Assembly (NCBI GenBank): GCA_025357945.1
Contig: JANYLJ010000049.1
Coordinates: 1 to 32,943 of the forward strand
Reading direction: 5' to 3'
Source of the DNA: Gemmatimonadota bacterium
Lineage (GTDB): Bacteria; Gemmatimonadota; Gemmatimonadetes; Gemmatimonadales; GWC2-71-9
DNA length: 32,943 nt
Shown here one piece after another: positions 25,398 to 32,803 of this stretch. The notes beneath the pieces are model-generated. The model was not told the DNA's origin, ran no database searches, and worked only from the letters and a program-made list of their open reading frames with translations. The translations under genes were made by a program, and so were the position numbers. Within the stretch, counting starts at the first letter, position 1. Every line of letters starts with the position of its first letter.

Positions 25398-25931
25398 CTA
25401 CTGCTGTTCTTCTCGTTCCACGAGTCGCGCGATTTGCCAGTTCGTCGGATGCCGCAGCCGATAGATGAGGTAGAGCACCACCAGCACGTTCATCGTGAAT
25501 GCGGCGACCCGCGGCAGCGTGAGCCGCCTGGTGATCTCGAAGATCTCGAACGGGACGAACGATGACGTCGCCACCACCGTGAGGTACTCGGCCCACCGCT
25601 TCTGGCGCCACAGTCCCACACCTTCCGTAATGAACAGCGCGGCGTAGAGGAACGCGCCCGCACCGACGAGCCGCAGCGAGCGGGGTGCGAGGGCGCCAAT
25701 CTGGCGCAACAGCTTGAGCACGGGGACCACGTCGACGCTCTGGCCGAGCGCCTCGAACATCGCATTGGCCTGGTCCCGGATGTCGGAGCGGATTAACTGC
25801 AAGGCGCCGAGGCCGAGGGCGATCAGCGTCACCGCCTTCACGAACTTGAAGAGCGCGATCAGCGTCAGGACGCGATCGCGTTCTCGGCCGTGCGGCTCGC
25901 TGTGCGAGTTGTCGTGCAAGGGTTCATTCAT
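25398..25931 (-). CDS. DUF2127 membrane protein
   Basis: 177 residues with about four membrane helices: LTLIALFKFVKAVTLIALGL, LVGAGAFLYAALFITEGVGL, YLTVVATSSFVPFEIFEI and AAFTMNVLVVLYLIYRL. The charged His-rich N-terminus (NEPLHDNSHSEPHGRERDR), the ALFKFVKA start of helix one and the FVPFEIFEITR segment are those of the DUF2127 family, whose function is unknown. ATG 25931 was chosen because TAAACT lies 8 nt upstream without a Shine-Dalgarno. The stop abuts the cupredoxin stop (TGA then CTA), and the divergent glycosyltransferase gene may start as little as 22 nt away. Confidence 0.88.
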   Translation of the reverse strand: MNEPLHDNSHSEPHGRERDRVLTLIALFKFVKAVTLIALGLGALQLIRSDIRDQANAMFEALGQSVDVVPVLKLLRQIGALAPRSLRLVGAGAFLYAALFITEGVGLWRQKRWAEYLTVVATSSFVPFEIFEITRRLTLPRVAAFTMNVLVVLYLIYRLRHPTNWQIARLVEREEQQ

Positions 25932-25939
25932 CGCGGGGA

Positions 25940-25945
25940 AGTTTA
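25940..25945 (-). promoter_or_regulatory. Leaderless-type -10 (TAAACT) before 25931
   Basis: The minus strand reads TAAACT, 8 nt, ATG. TAGTAT on the plus strand (25944-25949) overlaps it and may serve the divergent gene. Confidence 0.5.
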
Positions 25946-25953
25946 GTATTGAG

Positions 25954-27681
25954 GTGGCCGGATTGCTCCCGGTGTTTGGCCCAACGGAGGACCGGTCCCT
26001 GACCCAGCGTGACGACGATGCAGGTCGTGGCCAGCGTTCGCTCCCAGCCCTGGTGTGGGTCGCACTCGGCGCAGTCGTCGGCCTGATCGACTTCTGGGGG
26101 AGTCGGTACAATCTCAATCCCGACGGCATCAGCTATGTGGAGATGGCCAGTCATGCCGTCGTCCGCGGACCCGCGGGATTGATCAACGGCTACTGGAGCC
26201 CCGGCTATCCCGCCCTTATCGCGCCGGTCCTCTGGCTGGTGCCGCGCGGGTGGGTCACGGTGATCCCGGCCCTCCACGTAGTGAATCTGCTCATTCTTTT
26301 CCTCGCAATGGTGATGTTCGTCGGACTGCTCCGCGTGCGCTCGCGAACGCCCGACGCGAACTCGACGCCACCGGGGGCGGGTCTCAGCCGGTACACCCTG
26401 GCCTTCGGCATCGCCGCGTTCGCCGTCATTGCGGTGCAGTGCATCGGACTCGCATTGCTCACACCCGATCTCGGCGTCATGCTCGTCGTGCTGGTCACCG
26501 TCCGGCTTTGCCTGCAGCTCGAGCGGTCAACCGGCTCGTGGCGCACGGCGGTCGGGCTGGGTCTGGTGCTCGGACTCGGTTACTGGATGAAGGCGATCCT
26601 GCTGCCGTTGAACGTCCTCCTGGTGCTCGGCCTGTTCGTCCTGCCGCCACGCACCGATCGCGCCCGCGCGAAGGTCATCGTCGCGGCAATCGTGTTCGTG
26701 CTGGCGGCCCTCCCGCTGATCACGCTGGTGAGTGCCAAGGTCGGCCACATGAGCATGGGCGAGGTCGGTCGGCTGAACTACGCCTGGGAAGTCGACGGCG
26801 TGACACCGTTCGTGGGATGGGTGGGTGACTCCGCCAACGCGTTCGGGACGCCGGTGCACCCGCCGCGCGTGCTGCAAGCAGCGCCACAGACGTTGGAGTT
26901 CGCAATGCCCATTCGGGCGACCTATCCGCTCTGGTTCGACCCGTCGTACTGGTATGCCGGGCTCCGGCCGCGCATCGAGTTTGCCGGACAGTGGCGAGTG
27001 CTGAAGCGAGGGTTGCACGATTTGGCGTCACTGCTGCAGGTCGAATGGGCGGTGGTGGCCGGACTGCTCGCGCTGTGGCTCGCCAGCGCGCGCCGACCCG
27101 GCGCCACCGACCGATCGAATGTGCCCGTAGTGATTGCGCTCTGGTCGATCGCTGCCGCGCTCGTCTACGCACTCGTGCATGTCGAGCCACGGTATCTCGC
27201 GGGCTTCGTCGCGGCTGGCGTCGTCGCCGCGTGGTCGGGGCTCGCGCGGCGGACACCACGACGGGCGATGCGGGTGGTTCTGCCGGCGGTGATGGTGGCC
27301 TTGCTAGTCTCGTTGGTTCGCGATCTTCAGCAGAACACCGGCGGATTCCAGCCCACATATCGGCCGGATTACCTGGTCGAGGCGGAGCAGCTTCACCGCA
27401 TTGGAGTGGCCCGCGGCGATCACGTGGCAATGGTCGGCGATGCCTTCGAGGCATATGCAGCGTTTGGCGCCGAGACGCCGATCACGGCACAGGTGATGGA
27501 TTCAACCGGGTTCTGGCAACTCACTCCTGTCGCGCGATCCGAGTTGCAGAGGAAACTGGCCGCGACGGGAGTGAGGGCGCTGCTCGCGAACAACGTCACG
27601 TCGGAGATGGGCGCCGAGGGATGGCGGATCTTCAGCCGGTCGGATTCGTCGAATCTGGGGGTGCTGATACTGCGGCCATGA
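25954..27681 (+). CDS. Glycosyltransferase family 39-like membrane protein
   Basis: About 575 residues with ten or so membrane helices and the layout of lipid-linked-sugar transferases (ArnT/PMT type). The first periplasmic loop has NPDGISYVEMA, where the acidic residues match the catalytic DxD/DE position, then the GYWSPGYPALIAP loop. Later helices alternate with Arg-rich cytoplasmic turns (RTDRARAK, RRTPRRAMR). The C-terminal soluble part (GDHVAMVGDAFEAYAAFGAE) is typical. It probably moves a sugar from a polyprenyl carrier to a lipid or protein in the periplasm; donor and acceptor are unknown. The start is unsure: GTG 25954, TTG 25963 and GTG 25972 are all possible and none has a good ribosome-binding site. 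Longer frames run into the divergent DUF2127 gene. Confidence 0.8.
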   Translation: MAGLLPVFGPTEDRSLTQRDDDAGRGQRSLPALVWVALGAVVGLIDFWGSRYNLNPDGISYVEMASHAVVRGPAGLINGYWSPGYPALIAPVLWLVPRGWVTVIPALHVVNLLILFLAMVMFVGLLRVRSRTPDANSTPPGAGLSRYTLAFGIAAFAVIAVQCIGLALLTPDLGVMLVVLVTVRLCLQLERSTGSWRTAVGLGLVLGLGYWMKAILLPLNVLLVLGLFVLPPRTDRARAKVIVAAIVFVLAALPLITLVSAKVGHMSMGEVGRLNYAWEVDGVTPFVGWVGDSANAFGTPVHPPRVLQAAPQTLEFAMPIRATYPLWFDPSYWYAGLRPRIEFAGQWRVLKRGLHDLASLLQVEWAVVAGLLALWLASARRPGATDRSNVPVVIALWSIAAALVYALVHVEPRYLAGFVAAGVVAAWSGLARRTPRRAMRVVLPAVMVALLVSLVRDLQQNTGGFQPTYRPDYLVEAEQLHRIGVARGDHVAMVGDAFEAYAAFGAETPITAQVMDSTGFWQLTPVARSELQRKLAATGVRALLANNVTSEMGAEGWRIFSRSDSSNLGVLILRP

Positions 27682-27762
27682 ATCCGGGGTGGGCCGACAC
27701 AGCGGCCGCGCCGTTCGGTATGCCGACCGACGCGGCCACCGTGTCGACGCGGCGGTCGAACG

Positions 27763-27791
27763 TTGCACAAGTTGTTGTCGGGGAATAGGTT
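27763..27791 (+). promoter_or_regulatory. Promoter of tRNA-Cys
   Basis: TTGCAC (27763-27768), a 17-nt spacer, then TAGGTT (27786-27791). Transcription would start around 27798, a few bases before the mature tRNA end at 27803. Confidence 0.5.
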
Positions 27792-27802
27792 CTGGGTCGT
27801 TC

Positions 27803-27873
27803 GGCGCCGTAGCCAAGTGGTAAGGCAGAGGACTGCAAATCCTCCATCACCGGTTCGACTCCGGTCGGCGCCT
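27803..27873 (+). tRNA. tRNA-Cys (GCA)
   Basis: A 71-nt cloverleaf. The acceptor stem GGCGCCG (27803-27809) pairs perfectly with CGGCGCC (27866-27872), and the discriminator is T at 27873, the base cysteinyl-tRNA synthetase expects. The anticodon stem GAGGA/TCCTC encloses loop CTGCAAA with anticodon GCA at 27835-27837. The T arm holds GGTTCGACTCC. The 3' CCA is not encoded. No terminator stem is seen directly after it. Confidence 0.97.
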
Positions 27874-27951
27874 TGGGGGCGGGTGGTATGAAGAAGAGCG
27901 GTCAGGCTGTATTCGCCATCGGTTCGTTCTGCTGCTGTAATGCGGGCGACG

Positions 27952-27957
27952 TATCTT
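27952..27957 (+). promoter_or_regulatory. Leaderless-type -10 (TATCTT) before 27964
   Basis: TATCTT, 6 nt, ATG 27964. It supports this start over the in-frame ATG at 27940. Confidence 0.55.
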
Positions 27958-27963
27958 CTCCCC

Positions 27964-29034
27964 ATGCGCCACGCTCACTTGTTCATCCTCCTGCTGGCCG
28001 TTGCGGCCTGTTCGCCGCCCAAGCGGGCCCCCGTGGTTGTCGTTGCCGCAACCGCCGACACGCTGGTCGTCCCTGCCGTTGAGGTCACTGCGGTCGCGTC
28101 GCGAAGCGACGGCACGTGGGTCCTCCTCGGGCTCCTCGAAGATCAGCTGTTTCTGGCAGACTTTGCCGGCAAGAGTGTCAAGCCGTTCCCGGGAATCACC
28201 CAAACCGACGTGCCGCACCCAGTCACGCTGATCGGTGTGGGTGACAGCATCGTCGTTGGCGACTGGGGACTGAGCCGATTCACCGAGTGGTCGCCCGCGG
28301 GACAGCGCCTGGCCGCCTGGCCCGCGCCGGACGCGCTGCACCGCGTGTTGCCGCGTGCGCGTGATGCAGCAGGGCAATGGTATTTCCAGAGCTCGCCGGA
28401 TGCAAAGGCCGATGGCAGCGGATTGCTCGACAGTGCCGCGGTCGTGCGGGCGGACGCGCAACTCACCCATTTCGATACGCTGGCCAAGCTATCACCGTCT
28501 GAATTGGTCAAGGTCGCCGGCGTGAACGGGATGCACTACCAGCGGCGTACGATGGGCGGCGACGACGCCTGGGGCGTACGCCCCGATGGCACCCTCTGGG
28601 TGGCGCGCGTGTTCCAGAATCAGATCGAGTGGCATCACCCCGGTGCCAGGAAGGTCGAGCGTTCACCGCGGCTGCCCGATCCGGTGCTCACGGTGAGCGA
28701 CATGGACCGCGAGATCTACGTGCACCGCTTTCCGGAGGAGCAACGCCAGACGGCGCGCGACCTGCCGAATGCGCCCGTCAAGCCGCCGTTCGAGCACGTG
28801 TTCAGCACACCAGATGGAAGGATATGGCTCGCCAAGAGCGATACGGCGCTCGCACCGGTTCGTCATTTTCACGTGGTGGACAAGACCGGTGTGCTGTTCG
28901 ACGTGGCGGTTCCGAGTCGCGGATTCGCGCTCAGCGTGGATGACCACTCCATCCTGATGGGCGAGGAGTTTCCGGGCGGGATCCGGCTATTGCGATATCC
29001 GGTGCCGGCGGAGACAAAGGGCGCGAGACCGTAG
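27964..29034 (+). CDS. Beta-propeller-like lipoprotein
   Basis: 356 residues. MRHAHLFILLLAVAAC is a lipoprotein signal with lipobox VAAC (C16). The mature protein has repeated short strands with Asp/Gly turns (RSDGTWVLLGL, WGVRPDGTLWVARV, STPDGRIWLAKS, HFHVVDKTGVLFDVAV) that fit a six-bladed propeller of the NHL/6-bladed group. There is no catalytic motif. It probably sits on the outer or inner membrane facing the periplasm as a binding protein. ATG 27964 gives the cleaner signal and has TATCTT 6 nt upstream; the alternative ATG 27940 has neither a ribosome-binding site nor a -10 element. Its stop is one base away from that of the convergent channel gene. Confidence 0.83.
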   Translation: MRHAHLFILLLAVAACSPPKRAPVVVVAATADTLVVPAVEVTAVASRSDGTWVLLGLLEDQLFLADFAGKSVKPFPGITQTDVPHPVTLIGVGDSIVVGDWGLSRFTEWSPAGQRLAAWPAPDALHRVLPRARDAAGQWYFQSSPDAKADGSGLLDSAAVVRADAQLTHFDTLAKLSPSELVKVAGVNGMHYQRRTMGGDDAWGVRPDGTLWVARVFQNQIEWHHPGARKVERSPRLPDPVLTVSDMDREIYVHRFPEEQRQTARDLPNAPVKPPFEHVFSTPDGRIWLAKSDTALAPVRHFHVVDKTGVLFDVAVPSRGFALSVDDHSILMGEEFPGGIRLLRYPVPAETKGARP

Positions 29035-29035
29035 G

Positions 29036-29740
29036 TTACTCCGCCGCGTCGGCCACCCGACGCGCTTCTGCCGCCTTCTCCTTGCGCGTGCGGTACGCCT
29101 GATACCATCGTCGCGTCATTTCGCCGGCGAGCGTCGTATTGCCGAGGCCGAACGCCAATCCCACGGCGAGCGCCACTGCGCCGAGCACCACGGTGAGTGC
29201 CGCGGTGATCAATTCCTCGGCGACGCCGAGTTGCTGCAGCGCCATGAACACCGCGATGATGACAACCGAACCCTTGGCGACGTTCGCGAGAATCGGCACC
29301 CCTTCCACCGTGCCGGCGGATGCCAGGATCAGCCCGCGCACGAACTCGCCGACCACGATCCCCAGGATCACGATCACGATCGCCGCAATGAGCGTCGGGA
29401 TGAAGCCGAGCATGATGGCGAACATGCGGTTGATGCTGTCGAGACCCAGGGCGGCCGATGCGAGCAGGATCACGATCAGCATCAACAACCAGAAGAGCAA
29501 CTTGCCCACGGCGTGCACCGGGTCGAGTCCACCGCCGGTGCGATCGACCGCTTCCCGCAGGCCACCGGCTTCGGCGACCTTGTTGAAGTCGAGACGCTTG
29601 AGGGTGCGGTCCACCCACCGCTCGATCTGCTTGGCAACGAAATAACCGACGAGCAGGATGAGTGTCGCCGCGAGCAACGCGGGGAGGACGGCCCAGAGTT
29701 GCTGCACACCGGCGCGCAGACGATCGACGAGTTCGTTCAC
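29036..29740 (-). CDS. Mechanosensitive-channel-like TM-helix protein
   Basis: 234 residues with about five membrane helices (VLPALLAATLILLVGYFVAK, LLFWLLMLIVILLASAALGL, MLGFIPTLIAAIVIVILGIV, VVIIAVFMALQQL, LTVVLGAVALAVGLAFGLGN). The helix plus RWVDRTLKRLDF start and the GFIPTLIAAIVIVI and LGAVALAVGLAFGLGN segments are those of the conserved TM-helix (PF05552) group of small-conductance mechanosensitive channels. The large cytoplasmic MscS cage is missing, so this is the short, pore-helix-only type. The C-terminus is a charged helix, RTRKEKAAEARRVADAAE. GTG 29740 overlaps the stop of the dehydrogenase gene (GTGA), so the pair is coupled. Confidence 0.87.
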   Translation of the reverse strand: MNELVDRLRAGVQQLWAVLPALLAATLILLVGYFVAKQIERWVDRTLKRLDFNKVAEAGGLREAVDRTGGGLDPVHAVGKLLFWLLMLIVILLASAALGLDSINRMFAIMLGFIPTLIAAIVIVILGIVVGEFVRGLILASAGTVEGVPILANVAKGSVVIIAVFMALQQLGVAEELITAALTVVLGAVALAVGLAFGLGNTTLAGEMTRRWYQAYRTRKEKAAEARRVADAAE

Positions 29741-30777
29741 GTGGTGACCTCGAGCACGAGTTTCCCGAATTGTTCCCCGCCGGCGAGGCGGCGATAGGCA
29801 CGGGCTGCTTCTGCGAGCGGGTAGACGCTGTCCACTGGTGGCCGGAGCAGGCCGGCGTTGCCAAGTACCACGACCTCGGCGAATTCTCGCGACGTCCCCA
29901 TGGTCGAGCCGAGCAACGACCACTGAAACCAGAACAGCCGGCGGATATCGAGCTCGACGAACGGCCCGCCGGTGGCACCGCAGGTCACGAGACGTCCGCC
30001 CGGTCGCAGCGCCTTGAGCGACCGGGGCCACGTCGGCGCGCCGACCGAATCGACGATCACATGGACGCCGGACCCGAAATGGCGCTTGACCGAGCCGGGT
30101 ACGTCGTCGGTGCCGCGGTGATTGACACCGAATTCGGCCCCGAGCGCACGGGCGCGATCGAGCTTCGCATCGGCGGATGACGTGACCGCCACGCGGGCGC
30201 CCAGGTGACGCGCAACCTGCAGGGCGGCCACGGCGGCGCCGCCGCCAATCCCCCAGATCAGCACCTGCTCGCCGGCCACCAGGCGGGCGCGGGTGGTGAG
30301 CATCCGCCAGGCGGTGAGCGTCGAAAGCGGGAAGGCGGCCGCCTCTGGCCACGACCACTCCCCGGTCATCGGCAGGACGTTGCGCCCCGGGAGCACCAGC
30401 TCTTCCACGGCGGTCCCTGGCCGGTGTTCTCCCAGGACGCCAAACTGACGGCAGAAGACCTCATCCCCGGTGCGGCAGGGTTCGCACCCTCCGCACGAGA
30501 CACCGGGGTTGATCACGACCCGATCGCCAGGTCGGACATGGGTGACGGCCGATCCGGTTTCGAGCACCACGCCGGCGCCGTCGGTACCGACGACATGCGG
30601 AAAAGCGGGCACCGCCACGCCGGGAGCGCCGTCGGCAACCCACAGGTCGAGATGGTTCAGGGCCGCGGCACGGACGCCGATCCGGACGTCGGTCGGCGCC
30701 CGAAGCACTGGCGGCGCGACATCCATCACGGCCAGGTGGTCAGGTCCGCCGGCGGCGGTCAGGCAGAGCGCGCGCAT
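29737..30777 (-). CDS. Zinc-binding MDR alcohol dehydrogenase / quinone oxidoreductase-like
   Basis: 346 residues of the medium-chain dehydrogenase superfamily. A GroES-like domain is followed by a Rossmann fold (VLIWGIGGGAAVAALQVARHLGARV). The four Cys of the structural zinc lobe are present (C95, C98, C101, C109 in CGGCEPCRTGDEVFC). The usual catalytic-zinc Cys is replaced in ALNHLDLWV, a pattern I recall from a subgroup of NAD(P)-dependent oxidoreductases whose substrates are unclear. ATG 30777 gives the normal family N-terminus; ATG 30822 adds 15 residues and lies on top of a TATTAT -10 element (complement of 30823-30828). It is coupled to the channel gene downstream, an odd partner. Confidence 0.9.
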   Translation of the reverse strand: MRALCLTAAGGPDHLAVMDVAPPVLRAPTDVRIGVRAAALNHLDLWVADGAPGVAVPAFPHVVGTDGAGVVLETGSAVTHVRPGDRVVINPGVSCGGCEPCRTGDEVFCRQFGVLGEHRPGTAVEELVLPGRNVLPMTGEWSWPEAAAFPLSTLTAWRMLTTRARLVAGEQVLIWGIGGGAAVAALQVARHLGARVAVTSSADAKLDRARALGAEFGVNHRGTDDVPGSVKRHFGSGVHVIVDSVGAPTWPRSLKALRPGGRLVTCGATGGPFVELDIRRLFWFQWSLLGSTMGTSREFAEVVVLGNAGLLRPPVDSVYPLAEAARAYRRLAGGEQFGKLVLEVTT

Positions 30778-30821
30778 TCGAGTGAGCAGACACCTTGCAG
30801 AAGCGAGAGAGTGACGCGACA

Positions 30822-30828
30822 TATAATA
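30822..30828. promoter_or_regulatory. Bidirectional -10 (TATAAT / TATTAT)
   Basis: TATAAT at 30822-30827 on the plus strand faces the H1-like gene. Its overlapping complement, TATTAT (30828-30823), faces the dehydrogenase gene. TTGCAG (30795-30800) is a possible plus -35, but its spacer is long at 21 nt. Confidence 0.45.
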
Positions 30829-30910
30829 GCGATTCGCACCACGCGACACCGCGTTGTTCGGCGAAGGTCACTGCCAACCCTATTTACCGCTCCGGCGCAG
30901 GAGAGCACAG

Positions 30911-31327
30911 ATGGTGATGAGCGAAGGATCGTTCGATTTCCAGTACGGGTCGCTCGAGGCAGGTGCGTCTGCCCCGACCCTCGCGCCGCGTTACGAAGTC
31001 CCCGAGCCCGCCCCGGGTGCGGTGATCTCCAAGCCGCGCAAGAAGAAGGCAGCTGCCCCGAAGCCCGCCGCCAAGGCGGTCCCGGCCAGGAAGGCCGCAC
31101 CCGCCAGGAAGGCCGCACCGGCGAAGAAGGCGGCGCCGAAGAAGAAGGCGGCCAAAAAGGTCGCCAAGAAGCCGGCCAAGAAGGTCGCCAAGAAGTCGGC
31201 CAAGAAGTCGGCCAAGAAGGCCGCCAAGAAGGGGAAGCGGTCCACCCCGAAGAAGGCCGCGAAGAAGGGCGCCAAGAAGGCGGCGCCCAAGAAGAAGCCG
31301 GCCAAGAAGGGAAAGAAACGCCGGTGA
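30911..31327 (+). CDS. Histone H1-like Lys/Ala-rich protein
   Basis: 138 residues. About 35 N-terminal residues are acidic to neutral (MVMSEGSFDFQYGSLEAG). The rest is almost wholly Lys, Ala and Pro in AAKKxA/KKVAKK repeats, ending KKPAKKGKKRR, like the C-terminal domain of eukaryotic H1 and bacterial Hc1/Hc2- or AlgP-type proteins. It should be disordered and bind DNA along its length, compacting it or adjusting transcription. AGGAG (30899-30903) lies 7 nt before ATG 30911. A perfect TATAAT lies about 85 nt upstream, so it may be well expressed. Its stop overlaps the GTG of the amidohydrolase gene, and a strong hairpin follows 22 nt later. It is the second H1-like gene in the window. Confidence 0.9.
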   Translation: MVMSEGSFDFQYGSLEAGASAPTLAPRYEVPEPAPGAVISKPRKKKAAAPKPAAKAVPARKAAPARKAAPAKKAAPKKKAAKKVAKKPAKKVAKKSAKKSAKKAAKKGKRSTPKKAAKKGAKKAAPKKKPAKKGKKRR

Positions 31328-32688
31328 TCGAGCGGCGTCGCCGCAGGACGACGCGCCCCGGTCTTGCCGGGGCGCGTCGCTTTGTGGGTGTCGCCGGCGT
31401 GCTGCTGGCGGCGTGCGGTCCGGCGCCTGGTGAAGGAATGGCGGCGCTCACCGGTGCCACGGTGATCGATGTGGTGTCCGGGCGATCGCAGTTGGACGCA
31501 GTCGTCCTGGTGCGCGATGGCCACGTGGTGGCGGTTGGGAGCGCCGACGAGGTCGTGGTCCCGCGCGGAGCTGACGTGACCGACCTCGGGGGACGGTGGA
31601 TCGTGCCGGGGTTGATCGACACGCACGCGCACCTGCAGCCTTGGGGCCTCGCGTTGGCGCTGCGGTACGGCGTCACGTCCGTTCGCGACCTGCACGACGG
31701 TGTTGCCCTCGCCGACACGCTCCGTGCCGTGGCCATGCGCCAGCCGTCACCTCGCCTCTTTCTCGCGGTGGCGATGCTCGACGCGCCCCCGTCCACCTAC
31801 CCGGACGCATTCTTGCTCGACTCGCCGGATTCCGCCGAGGTCGCGGTCGGGCGACTGGTGGAGCACCGTGCCGCCTGGGTAAAGGTGTACACGCGCATTA
31901 CGCCCGACATTCTCGCCGCGGTGATCGGCGCTGCCCGCATGCATCATCTCCCGGTGGCCGCGCACCTCGGCCTGACCGATGCGATCACTGCAACACACCT
32001 CGGTGTGACGTCGATCGAGCACCTGTCCGGCATTCCGGAAGCCGCCGGAGACTCTGTCGCGTTGTTCGCTGCGCACGCCAAGGGATTCTTTGCCGGCTGG
32101 ACCGCCTTTGAAAAGAGCTGGAGTTCGCTCGATCCTGCCGCATTGGCAATGGTGGCGCGTGAACTCGCAGCACAGCGCGTCTTTCTGGTGCCGACGCTCG
32201 TGCTGCACGAGACCTTTTCGCGGCTCGACGATTCAACCGTGTTGCGCTCGCCCGGCCTGGCGGCCGTTCCCGATTCGGCCCGCCGCAACTGGAACGTCGC
32301 GGCAATGATCAAGCGCGCCGGGTGGCGGAGCGCCGACTATCCGGCCTTCCGCGCCGCGCGGCCGGTGCAGGACCGTTTCGTCCGCGACTTCGTTGCCAGT
32401 GGCGGCAGGGTGGCGGCGGGAACCGATGCGTCCAATCAACTGCTCGTTCCCGGTGCCACGGTCCACACCGAGATGGAGCTGTTGGAACACGCCGGGCTCA
32501 CGCCGCTCGACGCACTCCGCTCGGCAACGTACTGGGCAGCCGACATGATGCGCACCGACTCGCTCGGGCGCTTACGGCCGGGTGCCGCCGCCGACCTGAT
32601 CGTGCTCCGCGCCGATCCGCTCGTGGACATTCGGAATACGCGGCGGATCGAGCGGGTCATGCTCGGGGGGAAGTGGGTGCAGCGCTGA
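31324..32688 (+). CDS. Amidohydrolase lipoprotein (imidazolonepropionase-like)
   Basis: 454 residues from GTG 31324 (GTGA overlap with the H1-like stop). A very basic n-region (VIERRRRRTTRPG) and FVGVAGVLLAAC form a lipoprotein signal with C31. The amidohydrolase fold shows HxH (H101/H103, DTHAHLQ), a likely carbamylated Lys (WVKVYTR), His ligands in PVAAHLG and SIEHLSG, and the Asp of AAGTDAS. The closest group is the imidazolonepropionase/prolidase-like lipoproteins; the substrate is unknown. The first 20 codons run through a perfect 13-bp hairpin, so translation must open a terminator-like structure or the true start is later. It has the same fold class as the amidohydrolase at 117 but is a separate subfamily. 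Confidence 0.87.
   Translation: MIERRRRRTTRPGLAGARRFVGVAGVLLAACGPAPGEGMAALTGATVIDVVSGRSQLDAVVLVRDGHVVAVGSADEVVVPRGADVTDLGGRWIVPGLIDTHAHLQPWGLALALRYGVTSVRDLHDGVALADTLRAVAMRQPSPRLFLAVAMLDAPPSTYPDAFLLDSPDSAEVAVGRLVEHRAAWVKVYTRITPDILAAVIGAARMHHLPVAAHLGLTDAITATHLGVTSIEHLSGIPEAAGDSVALFAAHAKGFFAGWTAFEKSWSSLDPAALAMVARELAAQRVFLVPTLVLHETFSRLDDSTVLRSPGLAAVPDSARRNWNVAAMIKRAGWRSADYPAFRAARPVQDRFVRDFVASGGRVAAGTDASNQLLVPGATVHTEMELLEHAGLTPLDALRSATYWAADMMRTDSLGRLRPGAAADLIVLRADPLVDIRNTRRIERVMLGGKWVQR
31349..31379 (+). terminator. Strong hairpin after the H1-like gene, inside the next gene
   Basis: CGACGCGCCCCGG (31349-31361), loop TCTTG, CCGGGGCGCGTCG (31367-31379): 13 perfect base pairs, followed by CTTTG. 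It sits 22 nt after the H1-like stop, where an intrinsic terminator would be, yet lies in the amidohydrolase signal-peptide codons. Confidence 0.55.
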
Positions 32689-32803
32689 TGCGTGCCGGCA
32701 GGGCGGCGGGAGATCGCGTCTCCTCGGAGCAGACGTCGCTTTAGCGACATCAGCCGAGCCGCGGCTTTGGCCGCGAGCTCCGACGGGAGCTTACTTTCCC
32801 TCA
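32689..32803 (+). other. Intergenic region with nested and competing hairpins
   Basis: Stem A: GGAGA/TCTCC (32709-32723). Stem B: CTCGG/CCGAG (32723-32758), enclosing GTCGCT-TT-AGCGAC (32735-32748). Stem C: GAGC+CGCGGC / GCCGCG+GCTC (32756-32780, one bulge). Stem D: AGCTCC/GGAGCT (32776-32791), which shares bases with C, so C and D cannot form together. There is no long T tract. The stretch may be a terminator for the amidohydrolase, an attenuator or a small RNA. Confidence 0.5.
32792..32797 (+). promoter_or_regulatory. Leaderless-type -10 (TACTTT) before 32804
   Basis: TACTTT, 6 nt, ATG 32804. There is no Shine-Dalgarno. Confidence 0.5.

Noticed and set aside
26991-27677. Plus-strand Arg-rich frame inside the glycosyltransferase gene
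   Set aside because: It is a shadow frame, Arg/Ala-rich with no start signal.
27678-27788. 36-codon frame starting ATGA on the glycosyltransferase stop
   Set aside because: The product has no hydrophobic core, no strong ribosome-binding site and no family look, and it runs into the tRNA promoter. The ATGA overlap alone is not enough.
30205-31323. Fusion of a long plus-strand N-terminus to the amidohydrolase
   Set aside because: The upstream part is antisense to the dehydrogenase and out of frame with the H1-like gene. The signal peptide after GTG 31324 marks the true start.
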